This document shows, piece after piece, positions 16,033-26,017 of a stretch of DNA of 64,000 nucleotides (its first letter is position 1; every line of letters starts with the position of its first letter). The notes beneath the pieces were generated by a model. It was not told where the DNA came from. It worked only from the letters and a program-made list of their open reading frames with translations, and made no database searches. The DNA comes from Saprospiraceae bacterium (GTDB lineage: Bacteria; Bacteroidota; Bacteroidia; Chitinophagales; Saprospiraceae), in contig JADJLG010000001.1 of assembly GCA_016710235.1 (NCBI GenBank), positions 3,275,501 to 3,339,500 of the forward strand, written 5' to 3'. A program made the position numbers and the translations under genes.

Positions 16033-18409
16033 TGCCATCGCCACCCTCTTCAGCAGGAGGCTGCCAGGTTTTATCAATAAATGTATAAGTTCTCAAGCTT
16101 TTGGAAATCGCATTTTTCAACACTCCGTTTCCTTTGCCGTGAATAACTTTCACCTCCTTAAAATTCGACAACAAAGCACGGTCAAGAAAAACTTCAAGTG
16201 TATCTATAGCCTCAACTTGACGAAATCCTCTTATATCTAAAGTACTATTAAATTGTGGTTCCACTTGGGCTCCCTTTATTTGGACACTATGTTCGCTTTT
16301 CGTATCAACTGCATTGCTCACTAATTCCAACTCGCCGAAAGGAATTTTAAATACCATGTTATTCGCTTCCACATGAACTATGTCCTTAACGACTCTAGAT
16401 ACTTTTCCCAGAATACCAAACTGAAGTAATCGTACAATTTGGCCGGTTTCAAAGTCTTCCAGTGTACTTTTATGTTTTTGAATTTCTTTTAGCTTATCTG
16501 AAAGATATTTCAGTTCCAAATGCTTCTTTTCATGATTAGCCTTTTGTTCTTCGGCCAACTTTCGTAGTTCAATCTCTTTGCGCTGGCTAACTCTTTCACG
16601 ATATAATTCTCTAACTTGCTCATGCTGTAACTGATTCTGTTGAAGCTCCAATTGTTTCTGTTCTACTTTCATCTTCATACGCCTAAGCTCCACAGTCTTA
16701 CTGATTTCGGAATAATGTGCTATCAGTTTATCCAGTTGAGCAGTACGTTGTTTATGTTTATGAACTTCCTCCTCCAGCTGAAGCTTCTGTTTACCCAGAT
16801 CTTCTAACAATTTTTCAAAACTCACGGTAGAACTGCCCACTAGTTTTTTGGCCTTCTTTAGAATCGGATCTGGAATATTCATCCGAGACGCAATTTCAAG
16901 TGCGTAAGAAGTACCAGGTTTGCCAACGGCCAATTTGTATGTTGGTCGCAAATGAGCTTCATCAAAAAGCATAGCGCCATTTACTAAACCATCCGTATTG
17001 TATGCAAAAGTTTTTAAATTGCCGTAATGGGTATTGATTACACCAAAAATATTTCTCTTATTCAAATCTTCTAACAGCGCCTCAGCAATGGCTCCTCCGA
17101 GTTTGGGCTCTGTACCAGTTCCAAACTCATCGATATATACAGCAGTCGTTTCGTCTGCCACTTCCAAAAACTGCTTCATATACATTAATTTTGCACTGTA
17201 GGTACTCAACTCATTATCCAAGGATTGAAAATCTCCTATATCAGCGCAAATTTTCTTAAAAACTTTCATCGATCCATTCCGATCTGCAGGCACTAATAAT
17301 CCTGCTTGAAACATCAATTGAAATAAAAGCATGCTTTTCAAAACTATTGATTTGCCTCCTGCATTAGGGCCAGATAAAATGAGTATACGGTTTTTCTGAT
17401 TTAAATACAGATTGAAAGGTACAGTGGATTTCCCTGCCTGACTATTTTTAATAAATAAAAGTGGATGAAATGCATTGTAAAGTTCAATCGAATCATTGCT
17501 TATTGCCATCTTTCTTGCTGAAATCAATTCAGCAAAACACGCTTTTGCATGCAGTACATCCAACTCAACCAAAATAAAATAGTTATTCATCAATCCTTCC
17601 CCTTCCGGCCTGATATGCTCCGTCAGATCGATCAATATTTTCCTTATCTCATCTTCCTCTTCTAACTTCAGTTCACGAATCGAATTATACAAAAAAACTA
17701 ATTCCTGAGGTTCAATATAGAATATTCTACCAGAGTCGGATTGAGCATGTAATATACCGGGAACTTTTCTCTTGTGTTCAGGTAATACACACAAAACATA
17801 TCTACCATTTCTAATAGACTCCTCTTGTTCAACTAAAAAATTTTGTGAACGATAATTCGCTACACTCTTTCTAAAAGTTTTGTAAACAGTTGCTTCTAAA
17901 TTTTTAATCTCGTTTCTTAAATTAGAGAGATTCTGAGAAGCCGTGTCCTTCACGAATCCTTCTTCTTCAATTATGGATACAATCTTTTTCCACATTGCAT
18001 CCAGCGGTGTCATTTGTTCTAACAACTGCCTAGTGGATGGATAATGTTTTACATCTTGATGCGCCAAATAAGTCATTACTGCCTTAGTGTTGCGGAGAAC
18101 TTTGATCAAGCGTATGAATGACTCCATTCCCAGAGGCAAGTTTTCTATCTGGAGCAACTTTCCTTCTTCTTCAATAGATTCAAAACCGGTTAACGGTAAA
18201 GCGGAAATTGTAATCAGATCCACAAGTTCGGCGATAGAGTTTTGCTTCCTAGTGATTTCCTCAGGGTCAGAAGAAAATTGAATATTATCAATCTGAAGTC
18301 TTGCTTCATCAGAAACACATCTGAATTTCATCCATTCAATGATTCTATAAAAATCTACCATCTGGGGTAAATGCGACGGATATAATTCAAGTTTTGATTG
18401 TCTCTCCAT
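16007..18409 (-). CDS. mutS2: MutS2 family ATPase/endonuclease
   Basis: An 800-residue MutS paralog without the mismatch-recognition domain. In other bacteria MutS2 resolves or suppresses recombination intermediates, or splits collided ribosomes. Order of parts: clamp and lever region, Walker A in LSGPNAGGKSIVLK near residue 345, Walker B VYIDEFGTGTEP, then a long coiled coil (about residues 520-640) rich in Q, E and K. A KOW-like segment and a C-terminal Smr domain (LDIRGFRQVEAID, then IHGKGNGVLK) follow. It starts exactly at the end of the truncated tamB reading frame (position 18409 is shared), so the two are probably co-transcribed. Confidence 0.95.
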   Translation of the reverse strand: MERQSKLELYPSHLPQMVDFYRIIEWMKFRCVSDEARLQIDNIQFSSDPEEITRKQNSIAELVDLITISALPLTGFESIEEEGKLLQIENLPLGMESFIRLIKVLRNTKAVMTYLAHQDVKHYPSTRQLLEQMTPLDAMWKKIVSIIEEEGFVKDTASQNLSNLRNEIKNLEATVYKTFRKSVANYRSQNFLVEQEESIRNGRYVLCVLPEHKRKVPGILHAQSDSGRIFYIEPQELVFLYNSIRELKLEEEDEIRKILIDLTEHIRPEGEGLMNNYFILVELDVLHAKACFAELISARKMAISNDSIELYNAFHPLLFIKNSQAGKSTVPFNLYLNQKNRILILSGPNAGGKSIVLKSMLLFQLMFQAGLLVPADRNGSMKVFKKICADIGDFQSLDNELSTYSAKLMYMKQFLEVADETTAVYIDEFGTGTEPKLGGAIAEALLEDLNKRNIFGVINTHYGNLKTFAYNTDGLVNGAMLFDEAHLRPTYKLAVGKPGTSYALEIASRMNIPDPILKKAKKLVGSSTVSFEKLLEDLGKQKLQLEEEVHKHKQRTAQLDKLIAHYSEISKTVELRRMKMKVEQKQLELQQNQLQHEQVRELYRERVSQRKEIELRKLAEEQKANHEKKHLELKYLSDKLKEIQKHKSTLEDFETGQIVRLLQFGILGKVSRVVKDIVHVEANNMVFKIPFGELELVSNAVDTKSEHSVQIKGAQVEPQFNSTLDIRGFRQVEAIDTLEVFLDRALLSNFKEVKVIHGKGNGVLKNAISKSLRTYTFIDKTWQPPAEEGGDGITMISFRG

Positions 18410-19089
18410 TATTGATTGGGTCTGCTTCGCTTCACTTGCTCTTCTATACTCTTTTTAAATAATTCAAAAGAATCAAACTCCTTTCTAAAACTTATTCCAG
18501 AACCTACTTTATGTCTCACGCCATAGTAACTGTCCTCTCCTTTATAATAAAAACGAAGTTTAAGACCAGGGACCGGAGTGTTCCATTCGATCACACTTTC
18601 CGGTGTAAAATTCGTTGAATAATATATTGCTGAGTTGGTTTTATAATTGCCCCCCAGAGTGACTGCCCACTGATCATCCAGCAATCGGTGTTTCAAACTT
18701 ATAGCTACTTCACCTGAATTTGTACTCACATCTTCAGAGTTATAAGTCTTCACTACATCATAAGCTACATTGACATCTACCCCGGAAATAAAACTATTCT
18801 TACCCCAGGCTTCCGACAAAAGATTGGAGGCAAAAATTGAAAGTTGATTGGATAATAATTCGGAAAAATTCCTTGTTAATGATCCACTCAATCCAGAATT
18901 GAACACATTATTGGATTCAATAAAACTACCAAACACTAATAAACCAAATACCTGCTGATTGAGCAAATCTTCATTGTTTTCCAAAGTATTAATTTTGCTT
19001 TCTGCAAGACCTTTCAACTCCCCGGTTAAATCTGGAAAACGTAATTTAAAATGAATATCAGGTGCTAATAATGATCCATTCAGTAGCAT
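18409..19089 (-). CDS. tamB: TamB C-terminal part, separated by a frameshift
   Basis: This 226-residue frame is the end of the TamB (DUF490) domain: LLNGSLLAPDIHFKLRFPDLTGELKGLAESK, then NQQVFGLLVFGSF, then an outer-membrane beta-strand-rich tail. In intact Bacteroidota TamB proteins this region follows directly on what is encoded upstream in another frame. Reading back in this frame past the ATG gives EASARTQVELT, the expected link. One additional A in the run at 19124-19127 would join the two frames as KLLKEASARTQ. It is therefore a fragment, not an independent gene. Its last base is the first base of mutS2. Confidence 0.85.
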   Translation of the reverse strand: MLLNGSLLAPDIHFKLRFPDLTGELKGLAESKINTLENNEDLLNQQVFGLLVFGSFIESNNVFNSGLSGSLTRNFSELLSNQLSIFASNLLSEAWGKNSFISGVDVNVAYDVVKTYNSEDVSTNSGEVAISLKHRLLDDQWAVTLGGNYKTNSAIYYSTNFTPESVIEWNTPVPGLKLRFYYKGEDSYYGVRHKVGSGISFRKEFDSFELFKKSIEEQVKRSRPNQ

Positions 19090-22000
19090 CGTGAGTTCGA
19101 CTTGTGTCCTGGCGCTAGCTTCCTTAATAGCTTCTCATCGTTGAGATATTCGGCAAGGAAAGTGCTCATGCTTGTGTATAAACCTCCATAGCTGGCTTCC
19201 AAATCTATTTCAGCGTTCAACGGATCCCCTTTCCATTGAATCAAACCTCCACGTTTTATAGTGAATGGTTTATTAACAAAATTGAGTAAAGTGAATAAAT
19301 ATTCTCCTCTTTCGACTTCATAACTTCCATGTATAGAGAAGTCAGAATAGGGAGAGGAGGCGATCTGGAGATTACCTCTACCGTAGGATTTTATACGGTC
19401 TCCTGCGGCTTCATCAAACACCAGAGATACCTCAACATTATCATTAGCAGATAAGTCCATGAGAAAATTCATACCCGGAATTGAATTTGAAGTAGCTGAC
19501 CAATTGATACTGTCACTCTTGACGGTATCCCTTTTAAAATCCAGGAATTTTGCTTCACCGATATCCTGATTATAATTTACAGGTATAGTGACAGAGCTCC
19601 CTTTTAATACATGCAGCGAAGTGTATAAATTTACATTGGACAAATTACCTTCGAATGTCGATCTAAACTCCCCTATCACTTTTCCATAATAATAACTATT
19701 AGAAGATTTTGATGTGTTGAGCAATAGTGCTTTTTGAGATTTCATTTCTAATGAAATATAGAAAGAGCTAAAGTTATCTTGTCTTAAATAACCGTCTATT
19801 TGAATTGGATTATCAAGTTCGTCTTTGGCAGTTACTTTATCAAAAATCAACTTATCATTCTCAAAATAAATTTTCTGGTCATTTGCAAAAACTCTCACTC
19901 CCAAATAATTAATCTTTGTTTGAACTTCCGTAGCAGTTGCTTCTCCTCTCAGTAAAATCTTGCTGTTTCTGATCATCAAATTTACTTCTCCCGTCACAAA
20001 ACCTGAAGTTTCTGAAATTGAAGCTATAAAATTCTCGAGTATGCGAATAGGGTAATTTTGCAAATTCACTACAAAATCACCTTCCCAATTCTTCTGATTC
20101 TTTCCTTTGGCAGTTGGTATTTTCAATGAACCTTCAGCCTCAAGAAGATACTGTTTATACTCATTTTTTAATTTAATTTTTAAAGGACTATTAAGGCTAT
20201 CCAACACTGCAAACAAATAAACTTTGCCATAATGCACTCCACCTATTTTTGTGTATTCAACAGCTATATCAGCATTGATCTTTTCCAATTTCGAAAGATC
20301 CGGAATTTTTATATCCACTGTCGCAATACCAGAAACAACAAATGACTTTTTCCTCAACCACAAATTCAAAATGTCAATGTTGACGTTTTGGAGGTAAATT
20401 TGGATTCCCTTATTATCAATATCCTCAATGGATACACTTCGATATTTGTTTTCTATTTCAAAATCTCTGACATACCATTTCCCTCCCGAATATTTAATCT
20501 CAGAACCAGGCCTCACAGTCCATTTAGTTGAGTCTAAAACTAAAGTCTCGTCCAGAAAATGGAAACTGTATGAATTTAAATGTTTACTCACCTGCATATT
20601 GGCTACTATAAAATCATTCTTCGAAACTGAGTCTTTACTGTATAGATCTAGATTCATTATTGAATCTTCAGCAAGTAAAGTAGCCTTTATTTCATTGAGC
20701 CAAGTCTTATTATTAAAATTATACTTACTTGACGAAATATTCGCCTGCACTTTATTTCCTAAAACTCTAGCATCTAGCTTTAAGTCAAAGAGTTTATGCG
20801 TATCATATTCCAATTTCTCAACTTTTCCATTCAGAGAAGCTTCTAGAGCAGATTTATTCAAATTTCCTTTCAATGTAGCATTTTCAAGGCTCATTGGAAC
20901 TCTAGCAAACTGGAGCAATGGTGTAAGTTTACCAATATCTATATAAAAGTCAAAATTAGTCGCAGGATCAACTTGCTGAATACTCCAATTCAACTCTTGT
21001 GTCCATAAAGGTAATGATTGACTGACCAGGTATTTCAATGCAGGAAACACATCGTTCACTTTTACATTCCCTTTCAGAGATGCTTGTGCAAATTCGGTTT
21101 GAATCTTTAATAGAGCACCAGAAATATCTTTAATCTTGCTTATTTGGATGGATCCCAAGTTCAACTTTGTCTGCCGCTCCATATCTATTAGGACTCCTTG
21201 ATCAATCTTCAACCAACCCGTAGCATCATCAATATTCTTACCTTCAAGGTCTGCTTCCATATTAGCGGTTATACTAAAATTCTGTTTACTGAGTCCCAAA
21301 TCCTTCAAATTTACCTGAAAAATCTGAGCAGTAAAGTCAAATTCCGGTCTTGAATTTAAATTTGCTATTTTTCCTTGAAACTTTAATCTAAGTTTTTCAT
21401 CAGTTGAAATTAATTTTCCATCTAACAAATCCTTGTTTAATTTACCATTAAAACTGATGCCGGAATAGTTCACTCCTTTATATTGGGCACTGCCAACATT
21501 CATATCCAGATCAGCATTCAAAGTTTCCCATGTAAGACCTGTTCCATTTCGAACCTGTGCTTTTAAATTTACTCCTCTCAGATCTAGTTGTGAGAACAAA
21601 GCTCCTAGATAAAAATTATCCATTGCTATCGAACCGGAATACTTCGCTTTTGATTTACCCTGAGATATGTCAATTCTTAAGTCGGTGACAAGGTATCCAA
21701 GCTCGGTGCCGAACCTTCCATACGAAACAAAATCTTCAAAATAACCATCAAATTCTCCTACAAAATCGAAATTTCCCAAGCGATCGTATTGCTCTGGTAA
21801 TTTGAATTGCGGCACCAAACTTTTCACGAATCCAATGGAAGACCTGAGTTTCTTTGATTTAATATTGAGAAGTTCTTCCCCTGATTTTGTAATATTTCTG
21901 ATTGCAACCCGACCTTCAAATTCCAAATCACGATCCACACTCAAATGAATTTGATTTGATTTTAAACTATTGATTTGTCCCAATATTTCCCCATCAATCC

Positions 22001-23201
22001 GAATTTTCTTTTTGATATTTCTATTTAAAATATCAACTTTTTTCTTTTCCGGTATAAAATAAAGAATATCTTGCACACCGATCTCTGAATTTTTAGAATG
22101 GATGTTCAAATACACATTTTCTTGAAAATTCTTCAAATCTTCATAGCTACTCATTAATAGTTCAACAGTATCCTTCAAATAACTATTACCTGTAGTCAGT
22201 TCACAATTGTAGAGTCCTATCAGATCGGGCAATATAGATACATATTCTGCATTGAGATTTTTAATTACAAAATCACTTTTAGTCGCTAAACACATAATTT
22301 GATTTCTCCAAGTCATTTTCAAATCATCATATACAAAATTGTTCAAGGAGACATCGATATTTTGGAATTCAATGTGGCGCGGATCAAACCTGCTTATACC
22401 ATCTGAAGGTTTCCGGAAATCATGTAAATTAAAACTAGAAGCAGAAATATTCACCTGATCCACAGCTATCACGAGCGGAATTTCACAATTTTCATCTTCC
22501 TGAATGGAATCTCTTCCTGGAGATTTTGTATTAGTAAAACTATCGATCGGAAAATTCTTGGACAAGAGCACATATACATTTGAAATATCAGCAGACCTGA
22601 AAGCGATATGCTTAGCTTTTGGTTCAAAAGTTCTTACTTGAAGTTTACCCTTTCCTATTGTATAAATATCACGACTTGAGGAACTTATGTTTTCATTCAC
22701 AAAAGAAACGTTGTTCAATTTTACAGTTTCAATATTGAGCTGAAATCCCTTTCCTCCAGTGGACTTTTTCCTATTGAATTGCTTGATAAATTGGTTGAGA
22801 GTTGTCGGTTCAGAATATTTATAGCGAACATTAAAAATCAAAGCATCTGTCAATTCAATAGATTCAATGGAAAGCGCATTGTTCCAAAGTGAACCAAGCC
22901 CCTGAGCGAGGCCGACTTTCAAGACACCGCAATAAATCAAAGTATCTGATTTCTGATCCTTAATCAGTAATTTCTCAATTTTGAAACCTGTAAAAACATT
23001 CATGTCAATATTGCCCACACTAAATTCATTGTCTATATGATCATTAAGATACTTTATGATCTGGGCTTTAGACCAAGTCTGAAAAGAAGCTGTTTGTGCA
23101 AGAATAAAGAAAAGAAATATTGCGAACATCAGGCCTCCGCTAATGATCAGAACTCTCCTTAAAAGGAGTGCTATCTTTCCTATGATTTTTTTTTCGCCCA
23201 A
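19080..23201 (-). CDS. tamB: TamB-like translocation and assembly protein, N-terminal part of a frameshifted gene
   Basis: A 1373-residue protein with one N-terminal membrane helix (near residues 14-32) followed by a very long series of AsmA/TamB-type beta strands. TamB spans the periplasm and helps outer-membrane protein assembly or lipid transport between membranes. The opening FFILAQTASFQTWSKAQIIKYLND and the late NFVNKPFTIKRGGLIQWKGDPLNAEIDLEASY are recognisable TamB blocks. The frame ends after KLLRKLAPGHKSNSRCY, where the sequence stops resembling TamB, while the correct continuation is present one frame away. The complete product would be about 1590 residues. Either the gene is broken or one base is missing in this sequence near 19124. 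Confidence 0.85.
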   Translation of the reverse strand: MGEKKIIGKIALLLRRVLIISGGLMFAIFLFFILAQTASFQTWSKAQIIKYLNDHIDNEFSVGNIDMNVFTGFKIEKLLIKDQKSDTLIYCGVLKVGLAQGLGSLWNNALSIESIELTDALIFNVRYKYSEPTTLNQFIKQFNRKKSTGGKGFQLNIETVKLNNVSFVNENISSSSRDIYTIGKGKLQVRTFEPKAKHIAFRSADISNVYVLLSKNFPIDSFTNTKSPGRDSIQEDENCEIPLVIAVDQVNISASSFNLHDFRKPSDGISRFDPRHIEFQNIDVSLNNFVYDDLKMTWRNQIMCLATKSDFVIKNLNAEYVSILPDLIGLYNCELTTGNSYLKDTVELLMSSYEDLKNFQENVYLNIHSKNSEIGVQDILYFIPEKKKVDILNRNIKKKIRIDGEILGQINSLKSNQIHLSVDRDLEFEGRVAIRNITKSGEELLNIKSKKLRSSIGFVKSLVPQFKLPEQYDRLGNFDFVGEFDGYFEDFVSYGRFGTELGYLVTDLRIDISQGKSKAKYSGSIAMDNFYLGALFSQLDLRGVNLKAQVRNGTGLTWETLNADLDMNVGSAQYKGVNYSGISFNGKLNKDLLDGKLISTDEKLRLKFQGKIANLNSRPEFDFTAQIFQVNLKDLGLSKQNFSITANMEADLEGKNIDDATGWLKIDQGVLIDMERQTKLNLGSIQISKIKDISGALLKIQTEFAQASLKGNVKVNDVFPALKYLVSQSLPLWTQELNWSIQQVDPATNFDFYIDIGKLTPLLQFARVPMSLENATLKGNLNKSALEASLNGKVEKLEYDTHKLFDLKLDARVLGNKVQANISSSKYNFNNKTWLNEIKATLLAEDSIMNLDLYSKDSVSKNDFIVANMQVSKHLNSYSFHFLDETLVLDSTKWTVRPGSEIKYSGGKWYVRDFEIENKYRSVSIEDIDNKGIQIYLQNVNIDILNLWLRKKSFVVSGIATVDIKIPDLSKLEKINADIAVEYTKIGGVHYGKVYLFAVLDSLNSPLKIKLKNEYKQYLLEAEGSLKIPTAKGKNQKNWEGDFVVNLQNYPIRILENFIASISETSGFVTGEVNLMIRNSKILLRGEATATEVQTKINYLGVRVFANDQKIYFENDKLIFDKVTAKDELDNPIQIDGYLRQDNFSSFYISLEMKSQKALLLNTSKSSNSYYYGKVIGEFRSTFEGNLSNVNLYTSLHVLKGSSVTIPVNYNQDIGEAKFLDFKRDTVKSDSINWSATSNSIPGMNFLMDLSANDNVEVSLVFDEAAGDRIKSYGRGNLQIASSPYSDFSIHGSYEVERGEYLFTLLNFVNKPFTIKRGGLIQWKGDPLNAEIDLEASYGGLYTSMSTFLAEYLNDEKLLRKLAPGHKSNSRCY

Positions 23202-23269
23202 ATTATTCTTTCACCTTTCAGATTAAATTACGTTTGTTGGCAAGAACCATGATAAATATTATGTTAAAT

Positions 23270-24130
23270 TTAAATGCCAGATTGTACGGACTTCATTTTC
23301 TCAACAATGTCTATGCATTGAACAGCTTCTTTGACATCGTGAGTGCGTAAAATATTTGCGCCTTTGATTAATGCAATTGTCTGTGCAGCTAAAGTACCTC
23401 CAAGCACTTGATTCTGATCAGATTTACAGGTTGTATATATCATACTTTTCCGCGAAAGACCAACTAACAAAGGTCTTTCTAAAATGCAAAAACATTCCAA
23501 CTGGCCTAGTAATTCAAAATTTTGATCAATTGTTTTACTAAATCCAAATCCCGGATCAATGATAATGCTCTGCAGACCGGTTTGCATAGCTTTGTCTAAT
23601 GCAATTGCTAACTCCCGAATCACATCTGAACTTGTATGCTTGTAATGTTTTTGATCTGCATGATGGAAATTTCCAAATGCACCGCGACTGTGCATCAGAA
23701 TATATGCCAATCCTGCATCATGTATGCTTTTGAAGACATCTTGACATTGGTGGGATCCAGTGATGTCGTTGATGATATCTACTCCAAGGTCTATGCCAAT
23801 TTGGACAGATTCAAGACGAAAAACATCCAAAGATGTAATGAGTTCAGGAAATGCATTTTTAATAGGCACTAAAAACTTCTGTATCAATCCAGCTTCATGA
23901 TCTGTTGGCACCAATTTAGCCCCCGGACGCGAGCTCATTGGGCCAAGATCAAGTATATCCATTCCCTCCTTTATCATAACACTGACTTTGCCAATAGCAG
24001 AATCTATTGTGTTGCTGATACTTGACTGGTAAAATGAATCCTCCGAAAGGTTCAGTACCCCCATGACTTTAGGCCTTGTCAGTTCCAAGAGCCTTCCACG
24101 TATACAAAGAGCCGCTTCTTTGGATTGCAT
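23270..24130 (-). CDS. folP: dihydropteroate synthase
   Basis: Joins p-aminobenzoate to the pterin pyrophosphate in folate synthesis. The 286 residues form a TIM barrel with the family landmarks in order: VMGVLNLSEDSFYQ, LDLGPMSSRPGA, IINDITGS, YILMHSRG, IIIDPGFGFSKTIDQN and LLVGLSRKSMIY, ending HDVKEAVQC. Two usual motifs are slightly changed (NxTPDSF reads NLSEDSF; GGxSTRPGA reads GPMSSRPGA). That fits a divergent but probably active enzyme, since the pterin-binding Asn, Asp and Lys positions remain. It lies alone on the minus strand, divergent from the M23 peptidase gene. Confidence 0.93.
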   Translation of the reverse strand: MQSKEAALCIRGRLLELTRPKVMGVLNLSEDSFYQSSISNTIDSAIGKVSVMIKEGMDILDLGPMSSRPGAKLVPTDHEAGLIQKFLVPIKNAFPELITSLDVFRLESVQIGIDLGVDIINDITGSHQCQDVFKSIHDAGLAYILMHSRGAFGNFHHADQKHYKHTSSDVIRELAIALDKAMQTGLQSIIIDPGFGFSKTIDQNFELLGQLECFCILERPLLVGLSRKSMIYTTCKSDQNQVLGGTLAAQTIALIKGANILRTHDVKEAVQCIDIVEKMKSVQSGI

Positions 24131-24158
24131 TGCGAATTTGACGGATTTTGTTCAAATA

Positions 24159-24166
24159 CAAAGATA
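24159..24166 (-). promoter_or_regulatory. -7 promoter element candidate for folP
   Basis: Minus-strand TATCTTTG, an exact TAnnTTTG match, 29 bases before the folP start codon. No -33 partner at standard spacing is evident. Confidence 0.35.
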
Positions 24167-24310
24167 AACTCTTCCAGGAAAATCTGCCGATCTACTGACA
24201 ATGGTTTAATATATAATTTTTTATACATTATATTTTTCTATAATGTGTAATATAAAAGTTAAGATTTGCCCATATGATATTTCGGATTACGCAGTTTCAC
24301 ATAATTTTTG

Positions 24311-24318
24311 TAGCTTTG
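24311..24318 (+). promoter_or_regulatory. -7 promoter element candidate for the M23 peptidase
   Basis: TAGCTTTG on the plus strand matches TAnnTTTG exactly and lies 39 bases before ATG 24358. The surrounding region 24200-24310 is very AT-rich; a clear -33 element was not found. Confidence 0.35.
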
Positions 24319-24357
24319 CACTGCCATTTTTATTTTTCAACAAAACAAGCTATCAGG

Positions 24358-25653
24358 ATGAAGTTAAGGAAAGGCCTGCTCGAGACTTTTGCCAAGTCGT
24401 TAACACTGGGAGTGCTCTTAATCGTTAATATCCTTCTGCTTCAGTTTATTTTAAGTGAAACACCATTTCAATTTAACAAAAAAGAATCCTCAATAATTTC
24501 AGAAAATTCAGATTGTTTCAGCAATTCTTATAGTTCATTTGGGTTTGATCACCAAAATTTCCAAATCAGCTCAATGTCGTTGAAATCAAATCAACTCCTA
24601 CCAGATTTGTTTAGCTCGTATGGTTTTGATACCAAACAAGTGAGAACCATACTGGAAAATTTGAAGGAGCATTTAGATTTTAGATCTTTGAAAGCAGGGA
24701 CAAAATTGGCTTTTGTATCTACAAACGACTGCACAACGCCTGATTTTTTTGCATTTGAATTGAGTCCAAAACAAGTACTGGTAGCTGATCTTGGCAATGA
24801 CGGTTGCTGCAAAGTGATGGAAAAACAATCAGAAATCAAATCTGAAATTGCTTTAGGCATGATTTCAAGTTCCTTGTGGGAAGCGTTGGAAGATCAGTCA
24901 GTCCCATCTGGGATTATAGATCAAATGGAGGATGCCCTTTCAAGTTCTTTGGATTTTCATCAAGTTCAAGCAGGTAATGTGTTTAAGTTATTATATGACC
25001 GTCTTTATATTGATGGAAAACCAACAGCTGAGGGAAAATTGAAAGCTGCTTATTTTAAGACAGATCAAAATGAGCATTATGCTTATGGTTTTCTACAAGA
25101 TGGCAAATTTGACTACTACGATAATGAAGGGAGACCGATGCGAAAATTTTTCTTAAAAGCTCCTGTAAGGTTTTCTCGCATATCGTCACCATTTGCTTCC
25201 AGACGTTTTCATCCAGTGCTCAAATTTAATCGTCCGCATTTAGGGACAGACTACGCAGCACCTTATGGCACTCCAATCATCGCCGTTGGCAATGGTGTAG
25301 TTGAGGCAGCTGCCTACACCGGTGGAAATGGTAAATTTGTCAAAATCAGACATGATAAAACATATCAGACTCAGTACCTTCATATGTCTAAATTTGCTCA
25401 GGGAATCAGAGCCGGAACACACGTACAGCAGGGACAAGTAATCGGATATGTAGGCTCGACAGGATTGGCTACTGGACCTCACGTATGCTTTAGGTTTTGG
25501 AAAAATGGCGCACAAGTTGATCACAGAAAACTAAACTTTCCTGCGCAAGAACCTTTACCCGCCACTGCTCTCGTAAATTTTTCAAAATATAGAGACAGTT
25601 TAAAAACTCAATTTCTCAATCTTGAATTTGCGACTGCGAAAATCAGAAGCTAA
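24358..25653 (+). CDS. M23-family peptidoglycan metallopeptidase, membrane-anchored
   Basis: A 431-residue protein from ATG 24358 (an ATG at 24274 would add 28 residues that hide the anchor). An N-terminal membrane segment (SLTLGVLLIVNILLLQFIL) is followed by an OapA/LysM-like and a second domain, then the LytM-type catalytic domain. The zinc-binding HxxxD lies in RPHLGTDYAAPYGTP, and YLHMSKF follows. The last motif, normally HxH, reads GPHVCFRFWKNG, so one histidine is a cysteine. I recall this HVC form in other Bacteroidota M23 proteins, so it may still bind zinc. The likely role is cutting peptidoglycan cross-links, or acting as a regulator of such an enzyme. Confidence 0.88.
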   Translation: MKLRKGLLETFAKSLTLGVLLIVNILLLQFILSETPFQFNKKESSIISENSDCFSNSYSSFGFDHQNFQISSMSLKSNQLLPDLFSSYGFDTKQVRTILENLKEHLDFRSLKAGTKLAFVSTNDCTTPDFFAFELSPKQVLVADLGNDGCCKVMEKQSEIKSEIALGMISSSLWEALEDQSVPSGIIDQMEDALSSSLDFHQVQAGNVFKLLYDRLYIDGKPTAEGKLKAAYFKTDQNEHYAYGFLQDGKFDYYDNEGRPMRKFFLKAPVRFSRISSPFASRRFHPVLKFNRPHLGTDYAAPYGTPIIAVGNGVVEAAAYTGGNGKFVKIRHDKTYQTQYLHMSKFAQGIRAGTHVQQGQVIGYVGSTGLATGPHVCFRFWKNGAQVDHRKLNFPAQEPLPATALVNFSKYRDSLKTQFLNLEFATAKIRS

Positions 25654-25666
25654 GAAAGTATAAGAC

Positions 25667-26017
25667 CTAATTCGACGACTTTAATTTCTCAATCCTATTT
25701 AGTATCTCATTTTCGATAGCATTCATTTGCTTGCGGTCCCTGTTATAAAAATATATTGCTTGGTTGAAAATGCTATCATCAAGATGTTGTTCCTTTAAAA
25801 ACTTGGCTTTATTCGCAGCTATCACAGAATCTCTGTCCCTATAAGGCAATTCTTCGAAATGCGCTTCCAATAAAGCGAATTCAGTCATAATGGCTATGAA
25901 TTTTTCCTTTTCTACAGGCGGCTGTGCCTTATCGCCGGTTCCACAATTAGTCAAATAAATCGCCGAAGTAGCGACAGATATCAATAATGCGGAAAACTTA
26001 AATTTCTTTGGGAACAT
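25667..26017 (-). CDS. DUF4296 lipoprotein
   Basis: A 116-residue protein from ATG 26017; the ATG at 26050 lies within the preceding gene and adds 11 residues in front of the signal. KKFKFSALLISVATSAIYLTNCGTG is a lipoprotein signal with Cys after LTN. The mature part, with FIAIMTEFALLEAHFEEL and a later FLKEQHLDDSIFNQAIYFYNRD, matches the helical DUF4296 pattern common in Bacteroidota. No function is known. It overlaps the upstream phosphatase gene by about 20 bases, so the two are co-transcribed. Confidence 0.72.
   Translation of the reverse strand: MFPKKFKFSALLISVATSAIYLTNCGTGDKAQPPVEKEKFIAIMTEFALLEAHFEELPYRDRDSVIAANKAKFLKEQHLDDSIFNQAIYFYNRDRKQMNAIENEILNRIEKLKSSN

Noticed and set aside
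19110..19140. Programmed frameshift in tamB
   Set aside because: There is no slippery X XXY YYZ heptamer at the junction. One missing A restores the frame exactly.
20428..20946. 172-residue plus-strand ORF inside tamB
   Set aside because: It lies wholly within the tamB coding region on the opposite strand, and its composition is that of antisense to coding DNA. No start signal or domain supports it.
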